Source: Streptomyces sp. NBC_00483
GTDB lineage: Bacteria > Actinomycetota > Actinomycetes > Streptomycetales > Streptomycetaceae
Reading direction: 5' to 3'
Assembly (NCBI RefSeq): GCF_036013745.1
Contig: NZ_CP107880.1
Span: 2,914,001-2,978,000 of the forward strand
Length of the DNA stretch: 64,000 nucleotides
Notes under the pieces: generated by a model
Databases searched by the model: none
What the model was told of the DNA's origin: nothing
Seen by the model: only the letters and a program-made list of their open reading frames with translations
In this document: positions 29,805-38,592 of the stretch, piece by piece
How the letters are laid out: every line of letters starts with the position of its first letter
How positions within the stretch are numbered: position 1 is the stretch's first letter
Position numbers and translations under genes: made by a program

Positions 29805-29827
29805 GGTAATTCCTACGCTCGACGCCG

Positions 29828-30817
29828 TCAGGCCTCGATGCTGTCCTTCTGAGCCTCTTCGGCCGCGTCCCTCTCGGCCTGCTTCTTCGAGGCGATGAGG
29901 CTGGTGATCGTCGTGATGATCAGGACGCCGCAGATGACGGAGAGCGAGACCGGGATGGAGATCTCCGGTACGTGCACCCCGGACTCGTGCAGCGCGTGCA
30001 GGACCAGCTTCACGCCGATGAAGGCGAGGATCACCGACAGGCCGTAGCTGAGGTGGACCAGCTTCCTGAGCAGGCCACCGATGAGGAAGTACAGCTGGCG
30101 CAGGCCCATCAGCGCGAACGCGTTCGCCGTGAAGACGATGTACGGGTCCTGGGTCAGGCCGAAGATCGCCGGGATCGAGTCCATCGCGAACAGCACGTCG
30201 GTCATACCGATGGCGAGCATGACGACCAGGAGCGGCGTCATGACCTTCTTGCCGTGCTGCCGGATGAAGAGCTTCGTGCCGTGGTACTGGTCCGCGACAC
30301 CGAACTTCTTCTCGATCGACTTCAGGACGCGGTTCTCGTCCCAGTCCTCCTCTTCCTCGTCGGACATCGCCTCCTTGATGAGCTTCCAGGCGGTGTAGAT
30401 GAGGAAGGCACCGAAGATGTAGAAGACCCACGAGAAGTTGGCGATGACCGCCGCGCCCGCCGCGATGAAGATCGCTCGCAGAACCAGGGCGATGAGCACA
30501 CCGAACAGGAGCACACGCTGCTGCAGGTGGGTCGGGACCGAGAACTTCGCCATGATCAGGATGAAGACGAAGAGGTTGTCGACACTGAGCGACTTCTCCG
30601 TGATGAAGCCCGCGAAGAACTCACCGCCGGCCTGGCTGCTCCCCCAGATCATCACGCCGACGCCGAACAGCGCGGCGAGCACGATCCAGACGATGGTCCA
30701 GATGCCCGCTTCCTTGATCGATACGTCGTGGGGCTTTCGCCCGATGAAGAAGTCGACCGCAATGAGGGCGCACAGACCGAGAACGGTCAGCACCCACACA
30801 GTCATTGATACGTCCAC
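29828..30817 (-). CDS. terC: TerC-family membrane protein
   Basis: 329-residue integral membrane protein with about nine transmembrane segments. Conserved TerC/Alx motifs: EKSLSVDNLFVF and MDSIPAIFGLTQDPYIVFTA, whose acidic residues are thought to bind metal. Alx/TerC proteins are linked to manganese export and membrane-protein metalation. A charged loop (SDEEEEDWDENR) lies mid-protein. The start is GTG 30817 with GGAGG 7 nt upstream. The 5' leader contains a predicted yybP-ykoY riboswitch, and two TerD-family genes lie upstream on the same strand. Confidence 0.95.
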   Translation of the reverse strand: MDVSMTVWVLTVLGLCALIAVDFFIGRKPHDVSIKEAGIWTIVWIVLAALFGVGVMIWGSSQAGGEFFAGFITEKSLSVDNLFVFILIMAKFSVPTHLQQRVLLFGVLIALVLRAIFIAAGAAVIANFSWVFYIFGAFLIYTAWKLIKEAMSDEEEEDWDENRVLKSIEKKFGVADQYHGTKLFIRQHGKKVMTPLLVVMLAIGMTDVLFAMDSIPAIFGLTQDPYIVFTANAFALMGLRQLYFLIGGLLRKLVHLSYGLSVILAFIGVKLVLHALHESGVHVPEISIPVSLSVICGVLIITTITSLIASKKQAERDAAEEAQKDSIEA

Positions 30818-30861
30818 TACTGCGCCTCCGGCGTCGTACGGCTACTGATCAGCGTCGTCGC

Positions 30862-30990
30862 TGCCGGAGGTCTCTTCCACCCGAGCGCCTTGGCGCGTCT
30901 CGGGCCGGCGCCCCGGGATCGACCGCCTTCTGGCCTGTCGTCCGTACTGACGGGAACGCCGCGTTGGAGTACTCCCCTCCGCGTCAAGGA
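30862..30990 (-). ncRNA. Predicted yybP-ykoY manganese riboswitch in the terC leader
   Basis: The closing helix pairs CGGAGG (30976-30981) with CCTCCG (30865-30870). The first loop reads GGGGAGTA directly after the 5' strand. A second internal element GTCAGTACGGAC is followed by further helices, and the 3' flank has the conserved GAGACCT just before the closing strand. This layout, upstream of a TerC gene, matches the Mn2+-sensing yybP-ykoY class. Rfam RF00080 should be used to confirm it. Confidence 0.72.
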
Positions 30991-31009
30991 GCGTACTAGA
31001 AACACCCAT

Positions 31010-31032
31010 GGAAGGTAAAGGGGAAGGTAAAG
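31010..31032. repeat. 12-bp direct repeat upstream of the terC leader
   Basis: GGAAGGTAAAG occurs at 31010-31020 and 31022-31032 in a 12-bp period, between the TerD-like stop (31052) and the riboswitch. It could be a promoter element or slippage. Confidence 0.5.
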
Positions 31033-31051
31033 TAGTCACCAAGTTCGCAGG

Positions 31052-32950
31052 TCAGAGGCCCCTCTGCCGACGGGCTTTCGTCACCTCCGCGAGCACCTGC
31101 CGCAGGATTCCGCTGCCCGGCGGGACCGTCGACGGCTCGTACGTCCATGCGTGGCCCACCCACGGGTCGGCGAGGTGTCCGTCGGGCACGGGCGTCAGGC
31201 GCAGCAGCGCGCGCCACAGCGGGTCGAGCAGCGGTCCGTACTCGGCGGCGTCCTCCCGGTCGGCCACGACCATCAGGTGCACGCCGACCGGCGGCCCCTC
31301 GTCCGCGAGGTAGCGCAGCCGGTTGATGTCCCGGTCGTCGAAGCCGTGCGGAAAGTCGTGCACGACCAGGAGCTGCTCGGCGACGTCCAGGTCCGGTGGC
31401 AGCGCGTCGGCCGCGCCCGCCCGGGCCGCCATCTGTACGAGGTCCACGCGCTCGGTCAGCCGGGTCAGCGTGTCCGCGACGCCCGCCGCGCCCCTGGCCG
31501 GCGGACCGGCGAGCACGCCCGCGTCCACGAGCGGCGCGAGCGCGCCCGCAGCGGTGCCCGCCGGGTCGATGACGTGCACGCTGAACTCGCCCGCCGGGTA
31601 GGCCGCGAGCAGCCGGGCCGCATGGAGGACGGCGGTGTGGGCGGCACGCGCGCGTAGTGCGTCGGCGTCGGCGAGGCCGTCGGCGGCGGACGGCCCCGCG
31701 TCGATCCACAGTCCGCGCTCCAGCGGCAGCCGTACGAGCATCGGGATGCGCAGCCCCACGCTCTCGCTCTCGGGCAGGCTCAGCTCCCCGAGACGGACGG
31801 CCATGGGGGTCTCCACGGGGCTGCGGTAGGCGTGCCAGCAGGGGCTGTCCCAGCCGGCGTACGCCGCCGGGAGGGCGGGCTCGACGACCTCGCCCTCGGC
31901 GGCGAGCTGCGCCAGGTCCCGGTCGAGCGCTTCCCTGGCCCGGTCGACCAGGGCGCCGTGCCTGGCGCGGGCGGCCTCGCGCGCGGCGTCGCCCCGGCCG
32001 TCGAGGCGGCGGCGTGGATCTGCGGAGTCGGCGAGGAGCCCGTCGAGCTCGCGCTCCAGGCGGGAGTCCGCGAAGTCGACGGCGCTGCGGTACGCGGCCG
32101 TGGTGCGGGCCAGGTCCTCGAACATGCCCCACACCTGGTTGTAGAGCCGCTCCTCCAGGGACCAGCCCGCCGCGTCCCCGGCGACCGGCGTTGCGGGCTG
32201 CTGCGCCGGCGCGGACGGTACGGGTTCCCGGCGGCCGGGGTGCGTGTAGTCGATGGGGTCGTCCGGTGCCGCGGTGGGAACGGTCGCGGGGGCGGCCGGG
32301 GGCAGGGCGCCGGAGGCGTGGCCCGCGGTGGCCGCCGCGCGGACGTGGGCCCCGTCCGCGGTTTCCGAGGTACGCGGCGGGGGCGCCACCGCGCGGTCGC
32401 GGCCACGGGCGACGGCGTCATGGATGGAGCCCGCGAGGGCCTGCGCGTCCGGCAGGCCCTGGTCGGCGAGGAGCCCGGCGAGGCCCTCGGCATAGCCCTG
32501 GCCCACGGCGCGCACCTTCCAGGCGCCGTGCCTGCGGTAGAGCTCCAGGGCGACGACGGCCGACTCCGTGTCGAGGTCGGTGATCGTGTAGCTGGCTTCC
32601 TCCGCGCCGTCCGGCCCCCTGACGGCGACGAACGGGGCCGCCGCGGCGCCGAACCGTGCCGGACCGGCGTCGCTCACGGGCAGCGCGAGCAGCACGGTGA
32701 CGCGGTGCACGTCCTGCGGCAGCGCGTCCAGGTCGACGGCCAGGCGGTGGTCGGCCGCGGCCTGGCGCGGGACTTCGAGGCCCGGCAGCGCGGGCGCGCC
32801 GGGGTGGGCGATCCGGTCCGCGCCCCGCACGGCGCCCCGGTCGTCGGCGAGCGTGGCGCCCGCGACGACCGGGTGGCCGGCCGACACCCGGATCTCCAGA
32901 CGGGTCTGGGTGAGGGGGTGGTTCTGGCCCCTCACCAGTTCGGCCGCCAT
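31052..32950 (-). CDS. TerD-domain protein with large FtsK-like C-terminal region
   Basis: 632-residue protein. Residues about 1-170 form a TerD/CABP-type beta-sandwich (LVRGQNHPLTQTRLEIRV..., TDLDTESAVVALELYRRHGAWKVRAVGQGYAEGLAGL), the tellurite-resistance/stress fold that often binds calcium. A Pro/Ala-rich linker spans about 180-265. The C-terminal 370 residues (IRIPMLVRLPLERGLWIDAG ... LLVVHDFPHGFDDRDINRLR) vaguely resemble FtsK/SpoIIIE-type ATPases but lack a Walker A motif, so ATP use is doubtful. ATG 32950 is 10 nt after the small TerD gene, so the two form an operon. Confidence 0.8.
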   Translation of the reverse strand: MAAELVRGQNHPLTQTRLEIRVSAGHPVVAGATLADDRGAVRGADRIAHPGAPALPGLEVPRQAAADHRLAVDLDALPQDVHRVTVLLALPVSDAGPARFGAAAAPFVAVRGPDGAEEASYTITDLDTESAVVALELYRRHGAWKVRAVGQGYAEGLAGLLADQGLPDAQALAGSIHDAVARGRDRAVAPPPRTSETADGAHVRAAATAGHASGALPPAAPATVPTAAPDDPIDYTHPGRREPVPSAPAQQPATPVAGDAAGWSLEERLYNQVWGMFEDLARTTAAYRSAVDFADSRLERELDGLLADSADPRRRLDGRGDAAREAARARHGALVDRAREALDRDLAQLAAEGEVVEPALPAAYAGWDSPCWHAYRSPVETPMAVRLGELSLPESESVGLRIPMLVRLPLERGLWIDAGPSAADGLADADALRARAAHTAVLHAARLLAAYPAGEFSVHVIDPAGTAAGALAPLVDAGVLAGPPARGAAGVADTLTRLTERVDLVQMAARAGAADALPPDLDVAEQLLVVHDFPHGFDDRDINRLRYLADEGPPVGVHLMVVADREDAAEYGPLLDPLWRALLRLTPVPDGHLADPWVGHAWTYEPSTVPPGSGILRQVLAEVTKARRQRGL

Positions 32951-32960
32951 CGTGGGTCCG

Positions 32961-33539
32961 CTACAGGCTGGGCAGGATCGAGGGCATCAGGTCCTGGAAC
33001 GTGCGGCCGTTGGCCGCCTCGCCCAGGGCTGTCATCTTCCAGCCGGGGCCCGCACGGTGCACCTTCGCCATGATCTGCGCCGTGTACTTGCCGCCGCCGT
33101 CGAGCGTGTAGCGGGCGAGCTCCTGCCCGTTCGTCTCGTCGACCAGGCGGCAGAACGCGTTCTGCACCTCCTGGAAGGTCTGCCCCGTGAAGGAGTTGAC
33201 CGTGAAGATGATCTGGTCGATATGGACCGGGACACGCTGCAGGTCGACGACGATCGACTCGTCGTCGCCGCCCTGTCCCGCGCCGCCGACCAGGTTGTCA
33301 CCGGTGTGCCGCACCGAGCCGTCGTCGCTGACGAGGTGGCGGAAGAAGACCACGTCGACAGGCTGCTTGTCGGCGAAGAGAACCGCTGACGCGTCGAGGT
33401 CGATCTCGCGCGTGCGGGTGCCGAACAGGCCGCGCCGAGGGGCCGCCTGCCAGCCGAGTCCCATCCGTACCGCGGTGAGGGTTCCCCCGCCCTGCTTCTC
33501 CAGGCTGATGGCCTGACCCTTGGTCAAGTCGATGCCCAC
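32961..33539 (-). CDS. TerD-family stress protein
   Basis: 192-residue single TerD domain: MGIDLTKGQAISLEKQ, the acidic metal site around DLDASAVLFADKQPVDVVFF and HTGDNLVGGAGQGGDDESIVVDL, and a C-terminal LARYTLDGGGKYTAQIMAKVHR...WKMTALGEAANGRTFQDL. The Asp-rich loop is the expected calcium-binding site. The start is GTG 33539 with AGAGGGGA 6 nt upstream. First gene of a ter operon, preceded by a perfect damage-type promoter at 33623-33645. Confidence 0.93.
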   Translation of the reverse strand: MGIDLTKGQAISLEKQGGGTLTAVRMGLGWQAAPRRGLFGTRTREIDLDASAVLFADKQPVDVVFFRHLVSDDGSVRHTGDNLVGGAGQGGDDESIVVDLQRVPVHIDQIIFTVNSFTGQTFQEVQNAFCRLVDETNGQELARYTLDGGGKYTAQIMAKVHRAGPGWKMTALGEAANGRTFQDLMPSILPSL

Positions 33540-33622
33540 GCGCTGTCCCCTCTCGAACCGTCCCCTGTTGCCGCGCCATATGCGCGGTGAGGGCCTGTCG
33601 TTTGGATCAGGCCCTGGTCCAA

Positions 33623-33645
33623 ACCCTAGAGGGCGGCACTGACAA
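33623..33645 (-). promoter_or_regulatory. PafBC/RecA-NDp-type damage promoter of the terD operon
   Basis: Minus strand TTGTCAGTG-N8-TAGGGT, a perfect consensus match. The predicted transcription start is about 33616, leaving a leader of roughly 75 nt. Confidence 0.85.
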
Positions 33646-33716
33646 CGCCGCTACCACGGGCGGGGTTTTGTGGCGGTCCTGCAACACACCCCCGGCACCC
33701 CGCCCGTCGTGGCAGG

Positions 33717-35858
33717 TCAGGCGATGCCTGCCTCCTTCATCTGCCGCAGTTCCTTCTTCATCTCCGACACCTCGTCGCGCAGCCGTGCCGCGACCTCGAA
33801 CTGCAGGTCCGCGGCGGCGGCCCGCATCCGCTCGGTCATCTCCTCGATCTGCTCGGACAGCTCGGCCGCGGGACGGTCGGTGGGAACCGTCTCGTCCGCC
33901 TTGCCGCGCTTCTTCTTGGCCGGTGCCTTGTCCGCCTTGCCGGCCGCTGAGACGGGGGTCTTGGCTCCCTTTCCGTCCTTGCCGCCCTTGCGGTAGCCGC
34001 TGCCGAGCAGTGCCTCCGTGTCGACGTCCTCGCGCGCGATGGACGCCACGATGTCGTTGATCTTCTTACGGAGGGGCTGGGGGTCGATCCCGTTCGCCTC
34101 GTTGTACGCGACCTGCTTCTCCCGGCGGCGGTTGGTCTCGTCGATGGCCTTCTCCATCGCCGGGGTGATCTTGTCGGCGTACATGTGGACCTGGCCCGAG
34201 ACGTTTCGCGCCGCGCGGCCGATCGTCTGGATCAGCGACGTGCCGGAGCGCAGGAAGCCCTCCTTGTCGGCGTCGAGGATCGCGACCAGGGAGACCTCGG
34301 GCAGGTCGAGGCCCTCACGCAGCAGGTTGATGCCGACCAGGACGTCGAACTCGCCCGCGCGCAGCTCGCGCAGCAGCTCGACACGGCGGAGCGTGTCGAC
34401 GTCGCTGTGCAGGTAGCGCACCTGGATGCCGAGCTCGATGAAGTAGTCCGTGAGGTCCTCGGCCATCTTCTTGGTGAGCGTGGTGACCAGGACGCGCTCG
34501 TCCTTCTCCGTGCGCATACGGATCTCGTGCACCAGGTCGTCGATCTGGCCCTCGGTGGGCTTCACGACGACTTCCGGGTCGACGAGGCCGGTGGGGCGGA
34601 TGATCTGCTCGACGTAGCCGTCCGCGCGCGCGAGCTCGTACTTGCCGGGGGTCGCGGACAGGTAGACGGTCTGGCCGATGCGCTCCTGGAACTCCTCCCA
34701 CTTCAGCGGGCGGTTGTCGAGCGCGGACGGCAGCCGGAACCCGTGGTCCACGAGCGTGCGCTTACGGGAGGCGTCGCCCTCGTACATGGCGCCGATCTGC
34801 GGCACGGTGACGTGCGACTCGTCGATGACGAGCAGGAAGTCGTCCGGGAAGTAGTCGAGCAGCGTGTTCGGCGGGGAGCCGGGCTCGCGGCCGTCGAAGT
34901 GCATCGAGTAGTTCTCCACGCCGGAGCAGGAGCCGATCTGGCGGAGCATCTCGAGGTCGTACGTGGTGCGCATGCGAAGGCGCTGGGCCTCGAGCATCTT
35001 GCCCTGCTTCTCGAGCTCGGCGAGGCGCTCCTCCAGCTCCTTCTCGATGTCGTTGGCCGCGCGCTCCAGGCGCTCGGGGCCGGCCACGTAGTGGGTCGCC
35101 GGGAAGATGTACAGCGAGTCGTCGTCGCTGATGACCTCGCCGGTGAGGGGGTGGAGGGTGGAGAGCGACTCGATCTCGTCACCGAACATCTCGATGCGGA
35201 CCGCGAGCTCTTCGTAGACGGGGAAGATCTCGATGGTGTCGCCGCGCACCCGGAACGTGCCGCGCTGGAACGCCACGTCGTTGCGCGTGTACTGGATGTC
35301 CACGAAGCGGCGCAGCAGGTCGTCCCGGTCGAGCTCGTCCCCGACCTTCAGGGAGACCATGCGGTCCACGTACTCCTGCGGAGTACCGAGGCCGTAGATG
35401 CAGGAGACGGAGGCGACCACGACGACGTCCCTGCGGGTCAGCAGCGAGTTCGTCGCGGAGTGGCGCAGGCGCTCCACCTCCTCGTTGATCGAGGAGTCCT
35501 TCTCGATGTACGTGTCCGACTGCGGCACGTACGCCTCGGGTTGGTAGTAGTCGTAGTACGAGACGAAGTACTCGACCGCGTTGTTCGGAAGCAGCTCGCG
35601 GAACTCGTTGGCCAGCTGGGCGGCCAGCGTCTTGTTCGGCGCCATCACGAGCGTGGGGCGCTGGAGCTTCTCGATCATCCACGCCGTGGTGGCGGACTTG
35701 CCGGTGCCGGTCGCGCCGAGCAGGACGACGTCCTTCTCGCCTCCCGTCACGCGCTTCTCCAGCTCGGCGATGGCCGCGGGCTGGTCACCGCTGGGCTGGT
35801 ACGGGCTGACGACCTCGAAGGGTGCCACCGTGCGTTCGATCTTGGATACGGGCCGCAT
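33717..35858 (-). CDS. uvrB: Excinuclease ABC subunit B
   Basis: Central helicase-like subunit of nucleotide excision repair that receives damage from UvrA and recruits UvrC. 713 residues: Walker A GATGTGKS (48-55), beta-hairpin region [20 protein letters not shown], the DEAD-type box DESH, helicase motif QTIGRAARN, and a C-terminal UVR domain ([15 protein letters not shown]) for UvrC binding. A Lys-rich linker precedes it. The start is ATG 35858. There is no Shine-Dalgarno; the -10 of the damage promoter ends 7 nt upstream, so the mRNA is probably leaderless. Confidence 0.97.
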   Translation of the reverse strand: MRPVSKIERTVAPFEVVSPYQPSGDQPAAIAELEKRVTGGEKDVVLLGATGTGKSATTAWMIEKLQRPTLVMAPNKTLAAQLANEFRELLPNNAVEYFVSYYDYYQPEAYVPQSDTYIEKDSSINEEVERLRHSATNSLLTRRDVVVVASVSCIYGLGTPQEYVDRMVSLKVGDELDRDDLLRRFVDIQYTRNDVAFQRGTFRVRGDTIEIFPVYEELAVRIEMFGDEIESLSTLHPLTGEVISDDDSLYIFPATHYVAGPERLERAANDIEKELEERLAELEKQGKMLEAQRLRMRTTYDLEMLRQIGSCSGVENYSMHFDGREPGSPPNTLLDYFPDDFLLVIDESHVTVPQIGAMYEGDASRKRTLVDHGFRLPSALDNRPLKWEEFQERIGQTVYLSATPGKYELARADGYVEQIIRPTGLVDPEVVVKPTEGQIDDLVHEIRMRTEKDERVLVTTLTKKMAEDLTDYFIELGIQVRYLHSDVDTLRRVELLRELRAGEFDVLVGINLLREGLDLPEVSLVAILDADKEGFLRSGTSLIQTIGRAARNVSGQVHMYADKITPAMEKAIDETNRRREKQVAYNEANGIDPQPLRKKINDIVASIAREDVDTEALLGSGYRKGGKDGKGAKTPVSAAGKADKAPAKKKRGKADETVPTDRPAAELSEQIEEMTERMRAAAADLQFEVAARLRDEVSEMKKELRQMKEAGIA

Positions 35859-35865
35859 GGAATCA

Positions 35866-35888
35866 ACCGTACGACCCACCACTGACAA
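35866..35888 (-). promoter_or_regulatory. PafBC/RecA-NDp-type damage promoter of uvrB (leaderless)
   Basis: Minus strand TTGTCAGTG-N8-TACGGT, a perfect consensus match. Seven nt separate the hexamer from the uvrB ATG, placing the transcription start at or next to the start codon. Confidence 0.85.
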
Positions 35889-35922
35889 CCGGGCCCGAAC
35901 CACTGTCAGGCCCTATGGGTCA

Positions 35923-36771
35923 CTAGTCCTGCGGTGCGCGCGAAGCCGATCGCCCGAGGGGGCGGCGCAGGCGCGAGGCGGCCGGCGCGGGGGTCCCGAG
36001 CCGGTCCTTCGCCGCTCGGCTGTCACGCCAGTCGGGGCGGCCCGTGACCAGCATCGGGTCGAAGACGACGACCACCCCGGCCAGGAGCAGGAAGCTCAGC
36101 GGGCCGATCAGCATGGGGGCGAGGATGGCGGTGGCCGGGTCCCCTCCGAGGGAACCGGCGGCATCGGTGTGCGCGTGGACGCTGACTCCCGCCATCGCCA
36201 TGTAGTGCATCCCCGATACGGCGAGCCCCATGACCATGCTGGCGCCGAGGCTCCACATGATGCCCCGTACCTGGACGGCCGCCCACAGGGCGGCGGTCGA
36301 GGCCGCCATGGCGATCACCACTGAGGCTGCCACGGTGAACGTGTTGTAACTGATTGTCCCGTGAAGGCGCATTCCAGCCATTCCCAGGTAGTGCATCGAT
36401 GCCACTCCGAGGCCCGTGATGGTGCCTCCGGTGAACAGAGCGGTGCCGGTCGCGCCCTTGTAGCCGACGATGAAGACGCCAATGCCGACCATCAGGATGG
36501 CCAGGCCGAGGCTCGCGAACGTCGTCAGCGGGTCGTAACGGATCGGCATGCCCTCCACGCTGAAGCCCATCATCGCGATGAAGTGCATGGTCCAGATCCC
36601 GGAGCCGATCGCCGCGGAGCCCAGCGCGAGCCATCCGACCCGCCAGGTGTTGGCGACGAGCAGGGATCTGGTGGTGCAGCGCAGTCCCAGGGCCCCTCCG
36701 AGGCAGGCCATGAGATACGCCACCACCGGGGTGACGAGCCCGTAACTGAAGCCGTCCACCGAGCCCTGCAT
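35923..36771 (-). CDS. MHYT-domain integral membrane protein
   Basis: 282-residue protein with seven predicted transmembrane helices and three MHYT-type motifs at regular spacing: MHFIAM (62), MHYLGM (126) and MHYMAM (188). The His and Met residues near the outer face are proposed to bind copper and to sense oxygen, CO or NO. No GGDEF, EAL or kinase output domain is attached; only a basic C-terminal tail (about 240-282) is cytoplasmic. The start is ATG 36771 with GGAAGGG upstream. The 270-nt gap to glpQ holds the divergent promoters. Confidence 0.9.
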   Translation of the reverse strand: MQGSVDGFSYGLVTPVVAYLMACLGGALGLRCTTRSLLVANTWRVGWLALGSAAIGSGIWTMHFIAMMGFSVEGMPIRYDPLTTFASLGLAILMVGIGVFIVGYKGATGTALFTGGTITGLGVASMHYLGMAGMRLHGTISYNTFTVAASVVIAMAASTAALWAAVQVRGIMWSLGASMVMGLAVSGMHYMAMAGVSVHAHTDAAGSLGGDPATAILAPMLIGPLSFLLLAGVVVVFDPMLVTGRPDWRDSRAAKDRLGTPAPAASRLRRPLGRSASRAPQD

Positions 36772-37041
36772 GCGTGACAGCCCTTCCGCCTGGATTTCCG
36801 TGAGATGTGCAGCTCGTCCCTTCGCGCGCGGCGGCCGGAGCGACCGCGGGTGAGGCAGAGATTAAAGCGCACACGGGAACGTCCGAACGATTTTCCGGCA
36901 AAGAAACCGGCCGCACGACACGGGGGTCGACCGCACTTGAGTGACTCCATTCAACTCGTGACCATCCTGCGCCTACTTTTCGTTCGCTCTCAGCTGTCAA
37001 TCTCGTACAGTCCGTGATCCCACGACGTATGAGGAGCACAC

Positions 37042-37917
37042 GTGCACGCACGCGCAGCAGCCGCTCTGACCTCAGTGGCGGGCTCCGTCGTCATCGGTGT
37101 CCTGGTCCTGCCGACCGCCGCACAAGCCGCCCCCGCACACAACAGAACCGCGGTCGTCGCCCACCGCGGGGCCTCCGCCTACGCCCCCGAGAACACCCTG
37201 GCAGCCATCGACAGGGCGCACGCCCTGGGTATCACCTGGGTCGAGAACGATGTGCAGCGCACCAAGGACGGCGCCCTGGTCGTCCTCCACGACACCACGC
37301 TGGCCCGCACCACCAACGTCGAGCAGGTCTATCCCGACCGCTCCCCGTGGAACGTGGCGGACTTCACCTCGAACGAGATCGCCAAGCTGGACGCGGGCAG
37401 TTGGAAGGGCGTCGAGTACACGGGCGCCCGGATCCCGACGCTCCACGAGTACCTGCGGCGCGTCGACCGCAACCATCAGAAGCTGCTCATGGAGATCAAG
37501 TCGCCCGAGCTGTACCCGGGCATCGAGGGCCAGATCCTGCGCGAGCTGCGCAGGGACGGCTGGCTGGACTCCTGGGACGTCAAGCACCGGCTGATCATCC
37601 AGAGCTTCAACGCGGACAGCATGCGGACCCTGCACGCGCGGCGCCCGGACATCAAGACGGGCTTCCTCGGCACACCCGCCGTGTCCGAGCTTCCCGCGTA
37701 CGCGAAATTCGCCGACCAGATCAACCCCTCGCACACGACGATCTCGGCGGACTACGTGAAGGCGGTGCACGCGCTCAAGGGCCCGCACGGCAAGCCGCTC
37801 GAGTCCTACACCTGGACCGTCAACGACGCGAAGACCGCGCAGCAGGTGGCCGGCTTCGGCGTCGACGGAATCATCAGCAACGCCCCTGACGTGGTGCGGG
37901 CGGCCGTCGGCGGCTGA
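37042..37917 (+). CDS. Secreted glycerophosphodiester phosphodiesterase
   Basis: 291-residue GDPD-family enzyme. A signal peptide (about 1-30, ending AAQA-AP) implies export. The catalytic domain begins VVAHRGASAYAPENT (H41, R42), with the metal-binding ENDVQRTKDG and LVVLHDTTL and a TIM-barrel end TWTVNDAKTAQQVAGFGVDG. It hydrolyses glycerophosphodiesters to sn-glycerol 3-phosphate, probably for phosphate or lipid scavenging. The start is GTG 37042 with GAGGAG 5 nt upstream. Confidence 0.92.
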   Translation: MHARAAAALTSVAGSVVIGVLVLPTAAQAAPAHNRTAVVAHRGASAYAPENTLAAIDRAHALGITWVENDVQRTKDGALVVLHDTTLARTTNVEQVYPDRSPWNVADFTSNEIAKLDAGSWKGVEYTGARIPTLHEYLRRVDRNHQKLLMEIKSPELYPGIEGQILRELRRDGWLDSWDVKHRLIIQSFNADSMRTLHARRPDIKTGFLGTPAVSELPAYAKFADQINPSHTTISADYVKAVHALKGPHGKPLESYTWTVNDAKTAQQVAGFGVDGIISNAPDVVRAAVGG

Positions 37918-37928
37918 CCCGCCGGGCG

Positions 37929-37951
37929 TTGTCAGTGCCCGGCCGTACCGT
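37929..37951 (+). promoter_or_regulatory. PafBC/RecA-NDp-type damage promoter of ogt (leaderless)
   Basis: Plus strand TTGTCAGTG-N8-TACCGT, a perfect consensus match. Seven nt (ggtcggc) lie between the -10 and ATG 37959, and there is no Shine-Dalgarno. Confidence 0.85.
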
Positions 37952-37958
37952 GGTCGGC

Positions 37959-38531
37959 ATGAACGCCACTGGACCAAGCGAGACCACTCCCGCCGCGCCG
38001 CGGCAGGCCGTGTGGGCCGTCGTGCGCAGTGACATCGGCCCGCTGCTGCTCGCCGCGACGGACGCCGGTCTGGTGAACGTGGTCTTCCACGCCACCGACG
38101 CGGTGCGGGACAAGGCACTCGACCGGCTCGGCTCCCGACTCGGGACCGAGCCCGTCGAGGCGCCCGAATCCCCCCTGCTCGCCGAGGCGATACGGCAGTT
38201 CGCGGAGTACTTCGCCGGCCGTCGGCGCGAGTTCGATGTGCCGCTCGACTGGTCACTGATCTCCGGGTTCAACCGGGAGGTGCTGCGCGAGCTGTTCGCC
38301 GGGGTGCCGTACGGGGCGGTCGTCGGGTACGGGGATCTGGCCCACCGGGTCGGACAGCCCGGAGCCGCGCAGGCCGTGGGCCTGGCGATGGGGTCGAATC
38401 CGCTGCCGGTCGTGGTGCCGTGCCACCGGGTCGTGGAGCGCGACGGCGGGATCGGCGGCTTCGGGGGCGGACTCGAGACGAAGCGGAAGTTGCTCGCGCT
38501 GGAAGGGGTGTTGCCCGAGCCGTTGTTCTGA
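37959..38531 (+). CDS. ogt: Methylated-DNA--protein-cysteine methyltransferase
   Basis: Suicide DNA-repair protein that removes methyl groups from O6-methylguanine. 190 residues with the active-site motif VVPCHRVVE (C155), the helix-turn-helix EVLRELFAGVPYGAVVGYGDLA and the Asn-hinge SNPLP. The start is ATG 37959; the upstream TTG at 37929 lies inside the promoter and cannot be the real start. The next gene, a major-facilitator exporter, follows 61 nt later. Confidence 0.95.
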   Translation: MNATGPSETTPAAPRQAVWAVVRSDIGPLLLAATDAGLVNVVFHATDAVRDKALDRLGSRLGTEPVEAPESPLLAEAIRQFAEYFAGRRREFDVPLDWSLISGFNREVLRELFAGVPYGAVVGYGDLAHRVGQPGAAQAVGLAMGSNPLPVVVPCHRVVERDGGIGGFGGGLETKRKLLALEGVLPEPLF

Positions 38532-38592
38532 GACGGTCCCGGGGCGGGGCGGATGCCTGCAGTCCGCGGGTTGATCGGGGCGGGGGTGTGCG

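Noticed and set aside
37929..37958. TTG at 37929 as start of ogt
   Set aside because: It lies inside the damage promoter; ATG 37959 matches the promoter spacing and the protein family start.
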